DNA of 64,000 nt from Roseococcus sp. SDR (GCF_019083995.1 NZ_JAHRCU010000005.1:124001-188000); one strand, 5' to 3'. Positions 27,774 to 36,859 are shown, counted from the stretch's first letter. Program-made: numbers and translations. The notes: generated by a model not told the origin, from the sequence alone.

Positions 27774-28567
27774 TCCAGGCCGTGATCCTCGACTGGGCGG
27801 GCACCGTGCTCGACCATGGCAGCCGCGCGCCGATGGCGGCTTTCGTGAAGGCCTTTGCGCATTTCGGCGTGGAGATCAGCATCGCCGATGCGCGTGGGCC
27901 CATGGGCATGGCCAAGCGCGACCACATCCGCCTGGTTGGCCGCGCGGTGAACGACGCCTGGCGCGCGAAGCACGGGCATGACTTCAACGAGGCGGACATG
28001 GAGGCGATCTTCGCCGTCTTCGAGCCGCTCAACGTCGCCGCCGTGAAGACGGCCGAGCATTCCACGCTCATCGCCGGCGCGCGCGAGGCGCTGGAGTGGT
28101 GCAAGGCGCGCGGCATCCGCATCGGTTCCACCACCGGCTATACGCGGCCGATCATGGAGGAACTGGCACCTCTCGCCGCCGCCCAGGGCTTTTCCCCCGA
28201 GGTGATGGTCTGCGCGGGCGACCTCGCGGCCGGCCGGCCGGCGCCGCTGCAGATGTGGTACGCCATGGCGAGCATGGGCATCTGGCCGGCGAACACGGTG
28301 GTGAAGTGCGACGACACGCCGCCCGGCATCGGCGAGGCGCGGAATGCCGGCTGCTGGGCCGTGGGCTTCGCGCTGTCGGGCAACATCGCGGGGCTTTCAG
28401 AGGCCGAGATGGCGTGGGCCAGCGAAGCGGAGAAGGCCGAAATGCGCGCGCGCGCGACCGCCGAGCTGCTTGAGGCGGGCGCTCATCTGGTGGTGGATTC
28501 CATCGCCGACCTTCCGGCCGCGATCACCGCGATCCAGGCGCGGATGGCGCGCGGCGAGACGCCCTGA
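27770..28567 (+). CDS. phnX: Phosphonoacetaldehyde hydrolase
   Basis: A 265-residue HAD-superfamily enzyme that cleaves the C-P bond of phosphonoacetaldehyde to acetaldehyde and phosphate. The nucleophile motif is AVILDWAGTVLDHG (Asp8). The Schiff-base lysine specific to PhnX is Lys49 in ARGPMGMAKRDHIRL. The HAD motif III/IV region is NTVVKCDDTPPGIGEARNAG. It is translationally coupled to the preceding FAD oxidoreductase, which presumably supplies its substrate. Confidence 0.95.
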   Translation: MIQAVILDWAGTVLDHGSRAPMAAFVKAFAHFGVEISIADARGPMGMAKRDHIRLVGRAVNDAWRAKHGHDFNEADMEAIFAVFEPLNVAAVKTAEHSTLIAGAREALEWCKARGIRIGSTTGYTRPIMEELAPLAAAQGFSPEVMVCAGDLAAGRPAPLQMWYAMASMGIWPANTVVKCDDTPPGIGEARNAGCWAVGFALSGNIAGLSEAEMAWASEAEKAEMRARATAELLEAGAHLVVDSIADLPAAITAIQARMARGETP

Positions 28568-28639
28568 ATTCGCATCTTCCCTGCGCGCTGAACCCGCGCC
28601 AACATGCCCCCTCGCGGAGATGTTGCGTGAGGGCGGCCC

Positions 28640-29980
28640 ATGAGCAGCGATTTCGCCGATCTCGTTGACCTGTCGGAAGGCATCGTGCAGCGCGCGGCCT
28701 TCACCGACCCCGCAGTCTTCGCCGCCGAGCAGGAGCGCATCTTCGCCCGCGCCTGGATGTTCCTGGGCCATGAGAGCCAGATCCCGGAGCCGGAGGATTT
28801 CTTCACCTCGCGCATGGGGACCGAGAGCGTGATCCTCGCGCGCGACCGGGACGGGCAGATCCATGCGCTGCTCAATTCCTGCACGCATCGCGGCATGAAG
28901 GTCTGCCGGCATGATCACGGCAAGGCCAAGGTCTTCACCTGCCCCTATCACGGCTGGTCCTTCAGCAATGACGGGCGCCTCGCGGGCGTGCCCGGCGCGC
29001 TGGTCGGCGTGCCGCATTTCGACAAGGCCTATCGTGGCGAGCTGAAGCGTGAGGATTGGGGGCTGAGCCGCGCGCCACGCATCGAGAACTACAAGGGCTC
29101 CATCTGGGCGAGCTGGGACCCCGATGCGCCGGATTTCCTCGACTACCTGGGCGATATGCGCCTCTACCTCGACTACGCGCTGGATGCGCGGGACGGCACG
29201 CCAGGTGCGTCCCGCGTCGTCGCCGGCGTGCAGAAGTGGCGGGTGAACTGCAACTGGAAATTCGCGCCCGAGAACTTCATCGGCGACATGTATCATGACA
29301 TTAGTCACAGGTCCGTGGACATGGTGGGCATCGGCCCCAATGGCGGGCAGGGGCGGCGCGCCAATTTCCGCCCGCGCATCGCCATCGGCTTCCCCGGGCG
29401 CGGCCATGGGCTGCTCGGCGAATTGCCGACCACCGAGCCCGAGGAATGGAACAATGCCTGGGCGCTGCATCCGGAGGTGGATGAATGGTATCGCGCCGCG
29501 CATGAGAAGCGCCTGGCCGACCTCGCCGGGCGGCCGCGCGTGGCGATGTCGGTCGGCACCATCTTCCCGAATATGAGCTTCCACGGGCGGCAGCCGCGCA
29601 CCATCTTGGTGGCGCATCCCATCTCGCCCACCACCACCGAGATCTGGCGCTGGTGCCTGGAGGATGTGGCCGCACCCCAGAATGTGCGCGACGCCGCGCG
29701 CGAGTATTTCCTGCGCTACTCGGGCCCCGGCGGCATGACCGAAAGCGACGACATGGAAAACTGGGCCTATGCGACCGCGGCGAGCCAGGGCCCCATCGCC
29801 CGGCGCCGTCCCTACAACTACCATATGGGCATGGGCCATGCCCGCCCCGCGCCGGGCCTCAGCGATGCCGTGGAATGCGGCGAGATCACCGAGGAGAATG
29901 CCCGCATCTTCCATGGCCGCTGGGCCGATTTCATGCGCGGCCAGCCCTGGCCGATCCGGCTCTCGCATGCCGCCGAGTGA
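28640..29980 (+). CDS. Aromatic ring-hydroxylating dioxygenase, alpha subunit (Rieske)
   Basis: A 446-residue large subunit. Rieske [2Fe-2S] ligands are Cys81-x-His83 and Cys101-x-x-His104 (NSCTHRGMKVCRHDHG; CPYHGWSFSNDG). The mononuclear Fe site has the expected spacing in ENFIGDMYHDISHRS. The size fits an alpha subunit of the biphenyl/benzoate dioxygenase class. Its end overlaps the beta-subunit start by 14 bp. No ferredoxin or reductase gene adjoins, so electron delivery must come from elsewhere. The substrate is unknown. Confidence 0.92.
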   Translation: MSSDFADLVDLSEGIVQRAAFTDPAVFAAEQERIFARAWMFLGHESQIPEPEDFFTSRMGTESVILARDRDGQIHALLNSCTHRGMKVCRHDHGKAKVFTCPYHGWSFSNDGRLAGVPGALVGVPHFDKAYRGELKREDWGLSRAPRIENYKGSIWASWDPDAPDFLDYLGDMRLYLDYALDARDGTPGASRVVAGVQKWRVNCNWKFAPENFIGDMYHDISHRSVDMVGIGPNGGQGRRANFRPRIAIGFPGRGHGLLGELPTTEPEEWNNAWALHPEVDEWYRAAHEKRLADLAGRPRVAMSVGTIFPNMSFHGRQPRTILVAHPISPTTTEIWRWCLEDVAAPQNVRDAAREYFLRYSGPGGMTESDDMENWAYATAASQGPIARRRPYNYHMGMGHARPAPGLSDAVECGEITEENARIFHGRWADFMRGQPWPIRLSHAAE

Positions 29981-30500
29981 GGCCGCCCTCGCGGCCCTGC
30001 TGCTGCGCGCCGAGATCGAGGAATGGCTGCTGGCCGAGGCCGATCTGCTGGATGCTCGCCGCTACCGGGACTGGCTCGCGCTGCTGCATCCGGAAGTCCG
30101 GGTCGCCATGCCCATCGCCCGCAACCTCGCCCCCGCGCTGCTGGCGCGCGAGGAGCGCACGCGGGCGGGCCAGGACGTGATGTGGGTGGATGAGGGCTTC
30201 CGCACGCTGGAGCAGCGCGTGCGCCAGCTCGAGACCGGCATCCATTGGGCGGAGGAACCCGCCTCGCGCGTCACGCGCCTCATCTCCGGCGTGCGCATCC
30301 TGGAAGCGGCGCCCGATCGCGTGCTGGCCGGCTGCCGCTTCATCCTGCATCGCAACCGGCTGGAGGATGAGACGGACCTCCTGATCGGCCGGCGGCGGGA
30401 CACGCTGCTGCGCGCGGGTGAGGGCTGGCTGCTGCACCGGCGCGAGGTGCTGCTGGACCAGTCCGTGCTGCACGCGAAGAACCTGACCACCTTCCTGTGA
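29967..30500 (+). CDS. Aromatic ring-hydroxylating dioxygenase, beta subunit
   Basis: A 177-residue small subunit with the cystatin-like/SnoaL fold typical of dioxygenase beta chains: EIEEWLLAEADLLDARRYRD, WLALLHPEVRVAMPIARNL, ASRVTRLISGVRILEA and the final LLHRREVLLDQSVLHAKNL. The start (MPPSEAALAALL) lies inside the 3' end of the alpha gene, giving a 14-bp overlap that couples translation of equal amounts of both subunits. Confidence 0.9.
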   Translation: MPPSEAALAALLLRAEIEEWLLAEADLLDARRYRDWLALLHPEVRVAMPIARNLAPALLAREERTRAGQDVMWVDEGFRTLEQRVRQLETGIHWAEEPASRVTRLISGVRILEAAPDRVLAGCRFILHRNRLEDETDLLIGRRRDTLLRAGEGWLLHRREVLLDQSVLHAKNLTTFL

Positions 30501-30514
30501 TGAGAGGATGGCCC

Positions 30515-31471
30515 ATGCATCGCCGCTCGCTCTTGCTCGCCGCACCCATGCTCGCCCCCGCGCCCGCGCTGGCGCAGGAATGGCCGCCACGGCAGATCCG
30601 CATCATCGTGCCCTTCCCGGCGGGGCGGGTGACGGACCTCATCGCCCGAATCCTGGCCGAGGGGCTGCGCGGCAGCAGCGCCGTGGTGGACAACCGCCCC
30701 GGCGCCAATGCCGTGCTCGGTCTCGATCTGCTGAAGCGCGCCGCCCCGGATGGCGCGACGCTGCTGGTGGGCGGGCTTGGCAGCCACGGCCTGCCGCCCG
30801 CGGTGATGCGCAACTGGCCCTTCGATGCCGCGCAGGATTTCACGCCGATCGGCCTCGTCGCCGAATTCGTGAATGTGATGGTGGTGCCCAATGAGCTGCC
30901 GGTGCGCAACCTCCAGGAGTTCATCGCACTCGCCCGCGCTCGGCCTGGCGCGCTGAACTACGGCTTCACCAGCGTCGGCGCCTCCAACCAGCTGACCGCC
31001 GAGCTCTTCCAGCAGCGCACCGGCACGCAGCTCACCGGCGTGCCCTTCGGCGCCACGGGCAATTCGCTGGTGCTCCTGCAGCGCGGCGACATCCAGGTGG
31101 CCTTCGACAACCTGCCCGTGGTGGCGGGCGCGGTGCGCGGCGGCACGCTGAAGGCCCTCGCCGTCACCAGCCCCTATCGCACCGCGCAACTGCCCGAGGT
31201 GCCGACGGTGCAGGAGGCGGGCGTGCCGGATTTCGCCGTCACCTCCTGGATCAGCCTCTACGCGCCGCCGGGCATGCCGCCCGCGCTGCGCGCGCGGATC
31301 GAGGCCATGGTGAAGGAGATCATGGAATCGCCTGCCGCCCGCCAGCGCCTGACGGGGGCGGGATTCGAGCCAGCCTGGAAGGATGGCGCGGCGCTGGCCG
31401 CGTTCCAGGCCGCCGAGATCGCGCGTTGGCGCGGCGTGGTCCAGGCGGCCGGCCTGCAACTCGAGGGGTGA
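30515..31471 (+). CDS. Bug-type tripartite tricarboxylate transporter substrate-binding protein
   Basis: A 318-residue periplasmic receptor. The leader MHRRSLLLAAPMLAPAPALA is preceded by AGAGGATGGCCC. Family motifs: RQIRIIVPFPAGRVTDLIAR, AVVDNRPGANAVLGLDLL, APDGATLLVGGLGS and ALAVTSPYRTAQLPEVPTVQ. Upstream in-frame starts (GTG overlapping the dioxygenase stop, then ATG) would add a six-residue tail. It directly follows the dioxygenase genes, which suggests uptake of an aromatic or organic acid processed by them. Confidence 0.9.
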   Translation: MHRRSLLLAAPMLAPAPALAQEWPPRQIRIIVPFPAGRVTDLIARILAEGLRGSSAVVDNRPGANAVLGLDLLKRAAPDGATLLVGGLGSHGLPPAVMRNWPFDAAQDFTPIGLVAEFVNVMVVPNELPVRNLQEFIALARARPGALNYGFTSVGASNQLTAELFQQRTGTQLTGVPFGATGNSLVLLQRGDIQVAFDNLPVVAGAVRGGTLKALAVTSPYRTAQLPEVPTVQEAGVPDFAVTSWISLYAPPGMPPALRARIEAMVKEIMESPAARQRLTGAGFEPAWKDGAALAAFQAAEIARWRGVVQAAGLQLEG

Positions 31472-31481
31472 GGCGCAGCCC

Positions 31482-32312
31482 TCAGCGCAGGCTGATCCGT
31501 GCCTGGTTCCGCCCGCCTTGCTTCGCGGCGTAAAGCGCCTCATCCGCCGCGTTGAACGCGGCCTCCAGCGCCACCGCATCGGAGTGCGGCACGGCCGCGA
31601 TGCCGGCGGAGAGCGTGAGCGCGCGCTCGGGCGCGCCGGGATGCGGCACGCTCGTCATGATCGCTTCCCGCATGCGGTTCACCAAAGGCAGGGCCTCCTC
31701 GGGCGTCAATCCGGGAAGCACCATCGCAAACTCCTCGCCGCCCACACGGCCCAGCGCGTCCTCGCGGCGGATCGCCGCCTGGGCGGCATCGGCGACGCTC
31801 TTCAGAAGCACATCGCCCGCGCCATGGCCCCAGCCATCATTCACCGCCTTGAAGTGATCAATGTCGAGCATGACGGCAACGCTCGGCTGGCCCTGCCGCG
31901 CGGCGCGGGAGAGCGCGGCCTCGGCCAGGCGCGCGAAGCCCATGCGGTTGGGCAGACCGGTCAGCGGGTCATGCGTGGCGGCTTCTGCGAGTTCCGCCTC
32001 CAGCCGGTCCCGCGCGGCGAAGGCATGCGCCATCCGCAGGAAGAAGAGCGGCACGAGGGAGTCCACCCCGAGCCAGACCCAGTTGATCAGCTCGACCTCG
32101 ATGCCCGCCTTGCGGATTCCCTCATCCAGGCCGGAGCCCAGATGCAGCAGCCCCACCAGCACCATGAGCGCGGCGCCGACCAGCCCGCGCATGCGCCGGT
32201 CGGGGCGCCGGACATAGCCCATGCCCATGCGCCAGCCGATGAAGCCCGCGTAGAAGCAGAGCCCCGCCAGCGCGACCCGCGCGGCGAGGAAGAACTCGTC
32301 ATCCCAGTTCAT
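31482..32312 (-). CDS. Membrane-bound diguanylate cyclase (GGDEF)
   Basis: A 276-residue protein. Three hydrophobic segments (about residues 8-28, 44-60, 76-95) anchor it in the inner membrane, followed by a short linker helix and a GGDEF domain from residue ~112. The active-site motif is GGEEF (191-195), and DIDHFKAVNDGWGHGAGD gives the Mg and GTP-binding residues. An RxxD inhibitory site (Arg182 to Asp185) lies five residues before GGEEF, so the enzyme should be product-inhibited. It makes the second messenger c-di-GMP; the signal sensed is unknown. It converges with the Bug receptor gene. Confidence 0.92.
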   Translation of the reverse strand: MNWDDEFFLAARVALAGLCFYAGFIGWRMGMGYVRRPDRRMRGLVGAALMVLVGLLHLGSGLDEGIRKAGIEVELINWVWLGVDSLVPLFFLRMAHAFAARDRLEAELAEAATHDPLTGLPNRMGFARLAEAALSRAARQGQPSVAVMLDIDHFKAVNDGWGHGAGDVLLKSVADAAQAAIRREDALGRVGGEEFAMVLPGLTPEEALPLVNRMREAIMTSVPHPGAPERALTLSAGIAAVPHSDAVALEAAFNAADEALYAAKQGGRNQARISLR

Positions 32313-32321
32313 CGGTCCAGG

Positions 32322-33287
32322 TCATTCGGCGCGGATGTTCCCGGCGCGGATCACCTCGCCCCAGGCCGCGATCTCGGTCTGGAGGAACTCACGGAACTGC
32401 TGCGGGGACATGTCCACCACCACACCGCCCTGGCTCACGATGCGCTCGCGCTCGCGGGCGCTGGTCGCGAAGCGGCGGCCCTCGGCATTCAGCCGGTTCA
32501 CGATGGCGGGCGGCGTGCCGGCCGGCGCCACCAGGCCCGACCAGGTCTGCGAGGCATAGCCCACGGCACCCTGCTCGGCCATGGTGGGCAGGTCGGGCCA
32601 GGAGGGGTGGCGCTCACGCGTCGTGATGGCCAGCGCCTTCAGCCGCCCGCCGCGCGCATGCGGGCCGGAGGAGGAGGAACTGTCGAAGAGCACGTCGCAA
32701 TGACCGGCGATGGTGTCCACCACGGCCGGGCCGGAGCCGCGATGCGGGATATGCGTCATCTCCACATTCATCGCGCGCGCGAACATCTCGGCCGAGAGAT
32801 GCGAGGGCGAGGCGACGCCGATCGAGCAGTAGTTGATCTGGCCGCGCCGCGTGCCGGCCCAGGCCACGAATTCCTGCATGCTGTTGGGCGGGCGGTTGGT
32901 CGGCACCACCATCATCAGCGGCGTGACCGAGGGCAGGAGCACATGCTCGAAGCTGCGGATCGGATCATACCCGGCCTGGAGCATCTGCGGCAGGATGGAG
33001 AGCGGGCCGCTCGCCGTCATCGAGAGGGTGTAGCCATCGGGGGCGGCGCGCGCCGCCATTTCCGTGCCCAGCATGCCCGAGGCGCCGGAGCGGCTTTCCA
33101 CCACGAAGGGCTGGCCGAAGGCTTCCTGGTAATGCTGCGCGACGAGGCGGGCCACGGCCTCCGTGCCGCCGCCGGGCGGGAAGGGGACGATGATGCGCAC
33201 CGGCCGTTCGGGCCAGGCCTGGGCGAGGGCGATGCCGGGCAGCAGCAGCGGGGGGAGCAGCAAGGCGGCAAGGACGAAGCGCAGCAT
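32322..33287 (-). CDS. Bug-type tripartite tricarboxylate transporter substrate-binding protein
   Basis: A 321-residue receptor with leader MLRFVLAALLLPPLLLPGIA and A-x-A-like cleavage before QAWPERP. Family signature blocks: RPVRIIVPFPPGGGTEAVAR, VVESRSGASGMLGTEMAARA and APDGYTLSMTASG. The frame extends 19 codons upstream without a leader and was not used. It is the fourth orphan receptor of this type, monocistronic between the diguanylate cyclase and pdxY. Confidence 0.9.
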   Translation of the reverse strand: MLRFVLAALLLPPLLLPGIALAQAWPERPVRIIVPFPPGGGTEAVARLVAQHYQEAFGQPFVVESRSGASGMLGTEMAARAAPDGYTLSMTASGPLSILPQMLQAGYDPIRSFEHVLLPSVTPLMMVVPTNRPPNSMQEFVAWAGTRRGQINYCSIGVASPSHLSAEMFARAMNVEMTHIPHRGSGPAVVDTIAGHCDVLFDSSSSSGPHARGGRLKALAITTRERHPSWPDLPTMAEQGAVGYASQTWSGLVAPAGTPPAIVNRLNAEGRRFATSARERERIVSQGGVVVDMSPQQFREFLQTEIAAWGEVIRAGNIRAE

Positions 33288-33375
33288 GAACGGGCCTCCA
33301 TCTCGGGGAAAGGCAGCGTGGCATCCGCCGCACCCCGCTTGCAAGGCCGCCCGGAGCGGTTATCCCGTGCGGGTG

Positions 33376-34224
33376 ATGAACATCCTCTCGATCCAGTCCT
33401 GGGTGGCCTATGGCCATGTCGGCAACGCCTCCGCGATGTTTCCCCTGCAGCGCCTGGGTGCCGAGGTCTGGGCCATCCATACGGTGCAGTTCAGCAACCA
33501 CACGGGCTATGGCGCCTGGCGCGGCCAGGTGCTGGGCGCGGCGCTCATCCGCGACTGCGTGCAGGGCATCGCCGAGCGCGGCGCGCTGCCGGCGTGCCAC
33601 GCCGTGCTGAGCGGCTACATGGGCGATGCCGAGATCGGCGCGGCCATCCTCGATGCCGTGTCGCAGGTGAAGGCGGCCAACCCCGCGGCGCTGTGGTGCT
33701 GCGACCCGGTGCTGGGCGATGACGGGCGCGGCATCTATGTGCGGCCCGGCATCCCGGAATTCCTGCGCGACCAGGCGATGCCCATGGCCGACATCGCAAC
33801 GCCGAACCGCTTCGAACTGGAATGGCTGACCGGGCTGCGGGTGAGCGATCTCGCCACGGCGCAGGCGGCGGTGACGGCGCTGCAGGCCATGGGCCCGCGC
33901 TGCGTGCTGCTGACGAGCCTCGATCTGCCGGACATGCCCGAGGGGACGATCGGCATGCTGGCGGCCGAGGGCGGGCGCTTCTGGCGGGTGGCGACGCCGC
34001 TGCTGCCGCTCAGCGTGAATGGCGCGGGCGATGCGATCGCGGCGCTCTTCCTGTTCCACCGCCTGCGGACGGGCGATGCGGGGCAGGCGCTGGCCGCCGC
34101 GGCCTCCTCCGTGTTCGGCGTGCTGCGGCGGACGGCGGAAGCGGGCTCGCGCGAATTGCTGACGGTGGCGGCGCAGGAGGAATTCGTGGCGCCGTCGTGT
34201 CGCTTTGACGCGCTGGCCTGTTAG
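33376..34224 (+). CDS. pdxY: Pyridoxal kinase
   Basis: A 282-residue ribokinase-like enzyme that phosphorylates pyridoxal to PLP in vitamin B6 salvage. It opens MNILSIQSWVAYGHVGNASA; FSNHTGYGAWRG and the metal/ATP region CDPVLGDDGRGIYV are typical. The anion-hole and catalytic Asp are in LSVNGAGDAIAALF (family GTGD; here the first position is NGAGD). A GTG codon immediately before the ATG is an alternative start. Its stop overlaps that of the convergent YeiH-type gene. Confidence 0.9.
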   Translation: MNILSIQSWVAYGHVGNASAMFPLQRLGAEVWAIHTVQFSNHTGYGAWRGQVLGAALIRDCVQGIAERGALPACHAVLSGYMGDAEIGAAILDAVSQVKAANPAALWCCDPVLGDDGRGIYVRPGIPEFLRDQAMPMADIATPNRFELEWLTGLRVSDLATAQAAVTALQAMGPRCVLLTSLDLPDMPEGTIGMLAAEGGRFWRVATPLLPLSVNGAGDAIAALFLFHRLRTGDAGQALAAAASSVFGVLRRTAEAGSRELLTVAAQEEFVAPSCRFDALAC

Positions 34225-35246
34225 ATCACCGCCACGCCCACCAGCGCCAGCAGCGTGATGAACAGCGTGGCGGCCACGCCCAGCAGCAGCGGCGCAGCCC
34301 CGCGCGCGTGCAGCGCGCGCAGATCCGTCTGCAGGCCCAAGGCCGCGACCGAGGCCGCCAGCATGATCGGCACCACGAAGCGCGAGGCATCCACCACGAA
34401 TTTCGGCACGAGGCCGGTGCTGCCGATCACCACCAGCGCCAGGAAGCCGAAGGCGAACCACGGCACGGGGGCCTTCGCGTGCCCGGCCTCGCCCATGTGG
34501 CTCCGCGCCACCCACCAGCCGAGTGCCACCACGGCCGGCGCCAGCAGGAAGACGCGGGCGAGCTTCATCACCGTGCCGGTCTGCGCCGCCTCCGGCCCGC
34601 CGGCCGCCGCCGCACCCACCGCCTGCACCACCTCATGGATCGCGGCCCCGGCCCAGAGGCCATAGGTGTTGGCCGACATGCCCATGAGTTCGCCCAGATA
34701 GGGGAAAAGGATCAGCGCCACCGTGCCGCAAAGGGTGATGACGGCAAGCGCATAGGTCACGTCCTCATCCTTGCCGCGCGCCACCTGGTTGGCGGCGACG
34801 ATGGCGGACGCGCCGCAGATCGCGGTGCCGGTGCCGATCAGCAGGGAGAGCTTCGGGTCCACCCCCATGACGCGGCCGAGCCAGATGGTGAAGGGCAGCG
34901 TCAGCCCCACCACCAGGAAGGCCAGCACCAGCGCGCCGAGGCCGAGCGAGGCCAGCATGCCGAGCGTCACCTGGAAGCCGAGCAGCACGATGGCCGCGCG
35001 CAGCACCGGCCGCACCGCATAGGCGATGCCGGGCTTGAGGCTGGCCGGGCGGCCGATCACGGCACCGAGTCCCACGCCCAGCACGAGGGCCACCACCACC
35101 GGGTTCAGCGCCGCGATGCCCGTCATGTTGCGGATGATGATGGCGATGGCCGCGATGATAAGGCAGAGGCCAAGGCCAGGGGCCAGGCTGCGCAGCCGGT
35201 CCGGGAAGGATTGGGCGGCGCTGGGGGCGCTGGTCGGGGCTGCCAT
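34221..35246 (-). CDS. YeiH/UPF0324-family membrane protein, putative anion exporter
   Basis: A 341-residue protein with about ten hydrophobic segments. Family signatures are NPVVVALVLGVGLGAVIGRP, GTGTAICGASAIVAANQVA and AGAAIHEVVQAVGAA, which are the conserved intramembrane motifs of the YeiH family. Relatives are annotated as sulfate or sulfite-type exporters, on limited evidence. The start is the Met after a four-codon run (MAAPTSAPSAAQSF). It is monocistronic and converges with pdxY. Confidence 0.85.
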   Translation of the reverse strand: MAAPTSAPSAAQSFPDRLRSLAPGLGLCLIIAAIAIIIRNMTGIAALNPVVVALVLGVGLGAVIGRPASLKPGIAYAVRPVLRAAIVLLGFQVTLGMLASLGLGALVLAFLVVGLTLPFTIWLGRVMGVDPKLSLLIGTGTAICGASAIVAANQVARGKDEDVTYALAVITLCGTVALILFPYLGELMGMSANTYGLWAGAAIHEVVQAVGAAAAGGPEAAQTGTVMKLARVFLLAPAVVALGWWVARSHMGEAGHAKAPVPWFAFGFLALVVIGSTGLVPKFVVDASRFVVPIMLAASVAALGLQTDLRALHARGAAPLLLGVAATLFITLLALVGVAVI

Positions 35247-35331
35247 GGATGCTCGCAATCAAGTCGGGAAAGGATGGCGAGACGGTCCACCCGCGGGGGG
35301 GCGGCGTCAACCCGCCCCACGGGCCCGGCGG

Positions 35332-36363
35332 CTATTCGGCGGCGAGCGGCATGGGCTGCGTGAGGCCGAAGGCCTCGGCCAGCAGGGTCACGCTGCGGGC
35401 GCGGGCGGTGGCGTCATGGCAGGGGGTCAGCACCGCGACCTCCTCTGCGCCGAGTTCGGCCGTGAGCGCCACCAGGCGGTCGCGCACCTGCTCGCCCGTG
35501 CCGATGATGGCTGTGGACCGCATGCGCTCGATTCGCGCGCGCTCGGCCTCGGAATAGGGGTGGGCCAGCGCTTCCTCGGCGGTGGGGAAGGGCGGGAAGC
35601 TGCCGCGGTCGCGATACAGCCGCCACAGCGCGCGCGGCGCGAAGAGCCGCTCGGCCTCCTCCACCGTATCGGCGGCGAGCGCATAGACGGCGACGGCGGC
35701 GTGCGGCGCCTGGCCGCGCATGTCGCGATAGCCCTCGCGATACAGGTGCAGCGCCTCGGCCGCGCCGCGCCCATCGGTGATGAAGTGGGCGAAGCAATAG
35801 GGCAGGCCGAAAAAGGCCGCGACCTGCGCGCCGTAATCGCTCGATCCCAGCACCCAGACCTCGGGCGCGGTCGTGACCTCGGGGCTCGCGCGCACGTCGC
35901 GGAACGGGTGGTTCTCCGGCAGGCCGTCACCCAGCCAGCCCAGCAGGTCCCGCAATTGCGCGGGGAAGTGGTCGGCAGCACTCGCGGCGTTGGGGTTCAG
36001 CGCATAGGCGGTGCGGCCATCGCTGCCGGGCGCGCGGCCCAGGCCCAGATCGATGCGGCCTGGTGCCACGGCCTCCAGCGCGCGGAACTGCTCGGCCACC
36101 TTCAGCGCCGAGTAGTGCGGCAGCATGACGCCGGCGCTGCCCACGCGGATGCGCCGCGTGGTGGCGGCGATGGCGCTGATCAGGATCTCGGGCGCGCTGC
36201 CCGCATGGCTCTGGCTGTTGTGATGCTCGGCCAGCCAATAGCGGGCATAGCCCAGGCGGTCGGCCAGCTGCGCGATGGCCAGGCTCTCCTGGATCGCCTC
36301 GGCCGGGCCCTTGCCGGAGACGATGGTGGATTGATCGAGGATCGAAAGCGCTGGCATGTTCAT
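35332..36363 (-). CDS. LLM-class flavin-dependent oxidoreductase
   Basis: A 343-residue luciferase-like TIM-barrel protein of the group starting LSILDQSTIVSGKGPAEAIQ. Conserved features are YARYWLAEHHNSQSHAGSAP, RIRVGSAGVMLPHYSALKVA and RIDLGLGRAPGSDGRTAYAL, diagnostic of the MsnO8/YhbW-like FMN-dependent monooxygenase group. The start may be either Met of MNMPAL. The substrate and cellular role are unknown. It diverges from the deaminase gene by 30 bp. Confidence 0.88.
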   Translation of the reverse strand: MNMPALSILDQSTIVSGKGPAEAIQESLAIAQLADRLGYARYWLAEHHNSQSHAGSAPEILISAIAATTRRIRVGSAGVMLPHYSALKVAEQFRALEAVAPGRIDLGLGRAPGSDGRTAYALNPNAASAADHFPAQLRDLLGWLGDGLPENHPFRDVRASPEVTTAPEVWVLGSSDYGAQVAAFFGLPYCFAHFITDGRGAAEALHLYREGYRDMRGQAPHAAVAVYALAADTVEEAERLFAPRALWRLYRDRGSFPPFPTAEEALAHPYSEAERARIERMRSTAIIGTGEQVRDRLVALTAELGAEEVAVLTPCHDATARARSVTLLAEAFGLTQPMPLAAE

Positions 36364-36393
36364 GCGCGGATTCTACCGGCAGCAGGGGATGGC

Positions 36394-36858
36394 ATGGAAG
36401 AGACGTTCCTGAGGCGCGCCTTCGCCCTGGCCTGCCAGGGGGTCGCCGAGGGCGGCGGGCCGTTCGGTGCCGTCGTGGTGAAGGATGGCGCGATCATCGG
36501 CGAGGGGCGCAACAACGTCGTCCCCGGTCGCGATCCGACGCAGCACGCCGAGGTGGTGGCGATCCGCGCCGCCTGTGCGGCGCTCGGCACGCATGATCTG
36601 AGCGGCGCCGTGCTCTACACGAGTTGCGAACCCTGCCCGATGTGCCTTTCTGCCACCTGGTGGGCGCGCATCGGCGAAATCGTCTACGGCAATGACCGCG
36701 TGGATGCGGCCGCGATCGGCTTCGACGACGCGGCGATCTATGACGAGGTGGCGCGCCCGCTGGACTCGCGGGCGCTGCCCATCAGGCGGCTTCTGGCGAG
36801 CGAGGCGTTGGAGGCCTTCCGCCTCTGGGAGGCGAAGGCGGACAAGGTCCGCTACTAG
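36394..36858 (+). CDS. Nucleoside/guanine deaminase-like zinc hydrolase
   Basis: A 154-residue cytidine-deaminase-fold enzyme. The zinc site is His-Ala-Glu in DPTQHAEVVAIRAA and PCxxC in YTSCEPCPMCLSATWWA. The short length and the sequence after the second motif (IGEIVYGNDRVDAAAIGFDD) favour the bacterial guanine deaminase branch over tRNA adenosine deaminase. It is cytoplasmic and converges with upp, so both adjoin as nucleobase salvage genes. The ATG is preceded by CAGCAGGGGATGGC. Exact base specificity is not settled. Confidence 0.82.
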   Translation: MEETFLRRAFALACQGVAEGGGPFGAVVVKDGAIIGEGRNNVVPGRDPTQHAEVVAIRAACAALGTHDLSGAVLYTSCEPCPMCLSATWWARIGEIVYGNDRVDAAAIGFDDAAIYDEVARPLDSRALPIRRLLASEALEAFRLWEAKADKVRY

Positions 36859-36859
36859 T

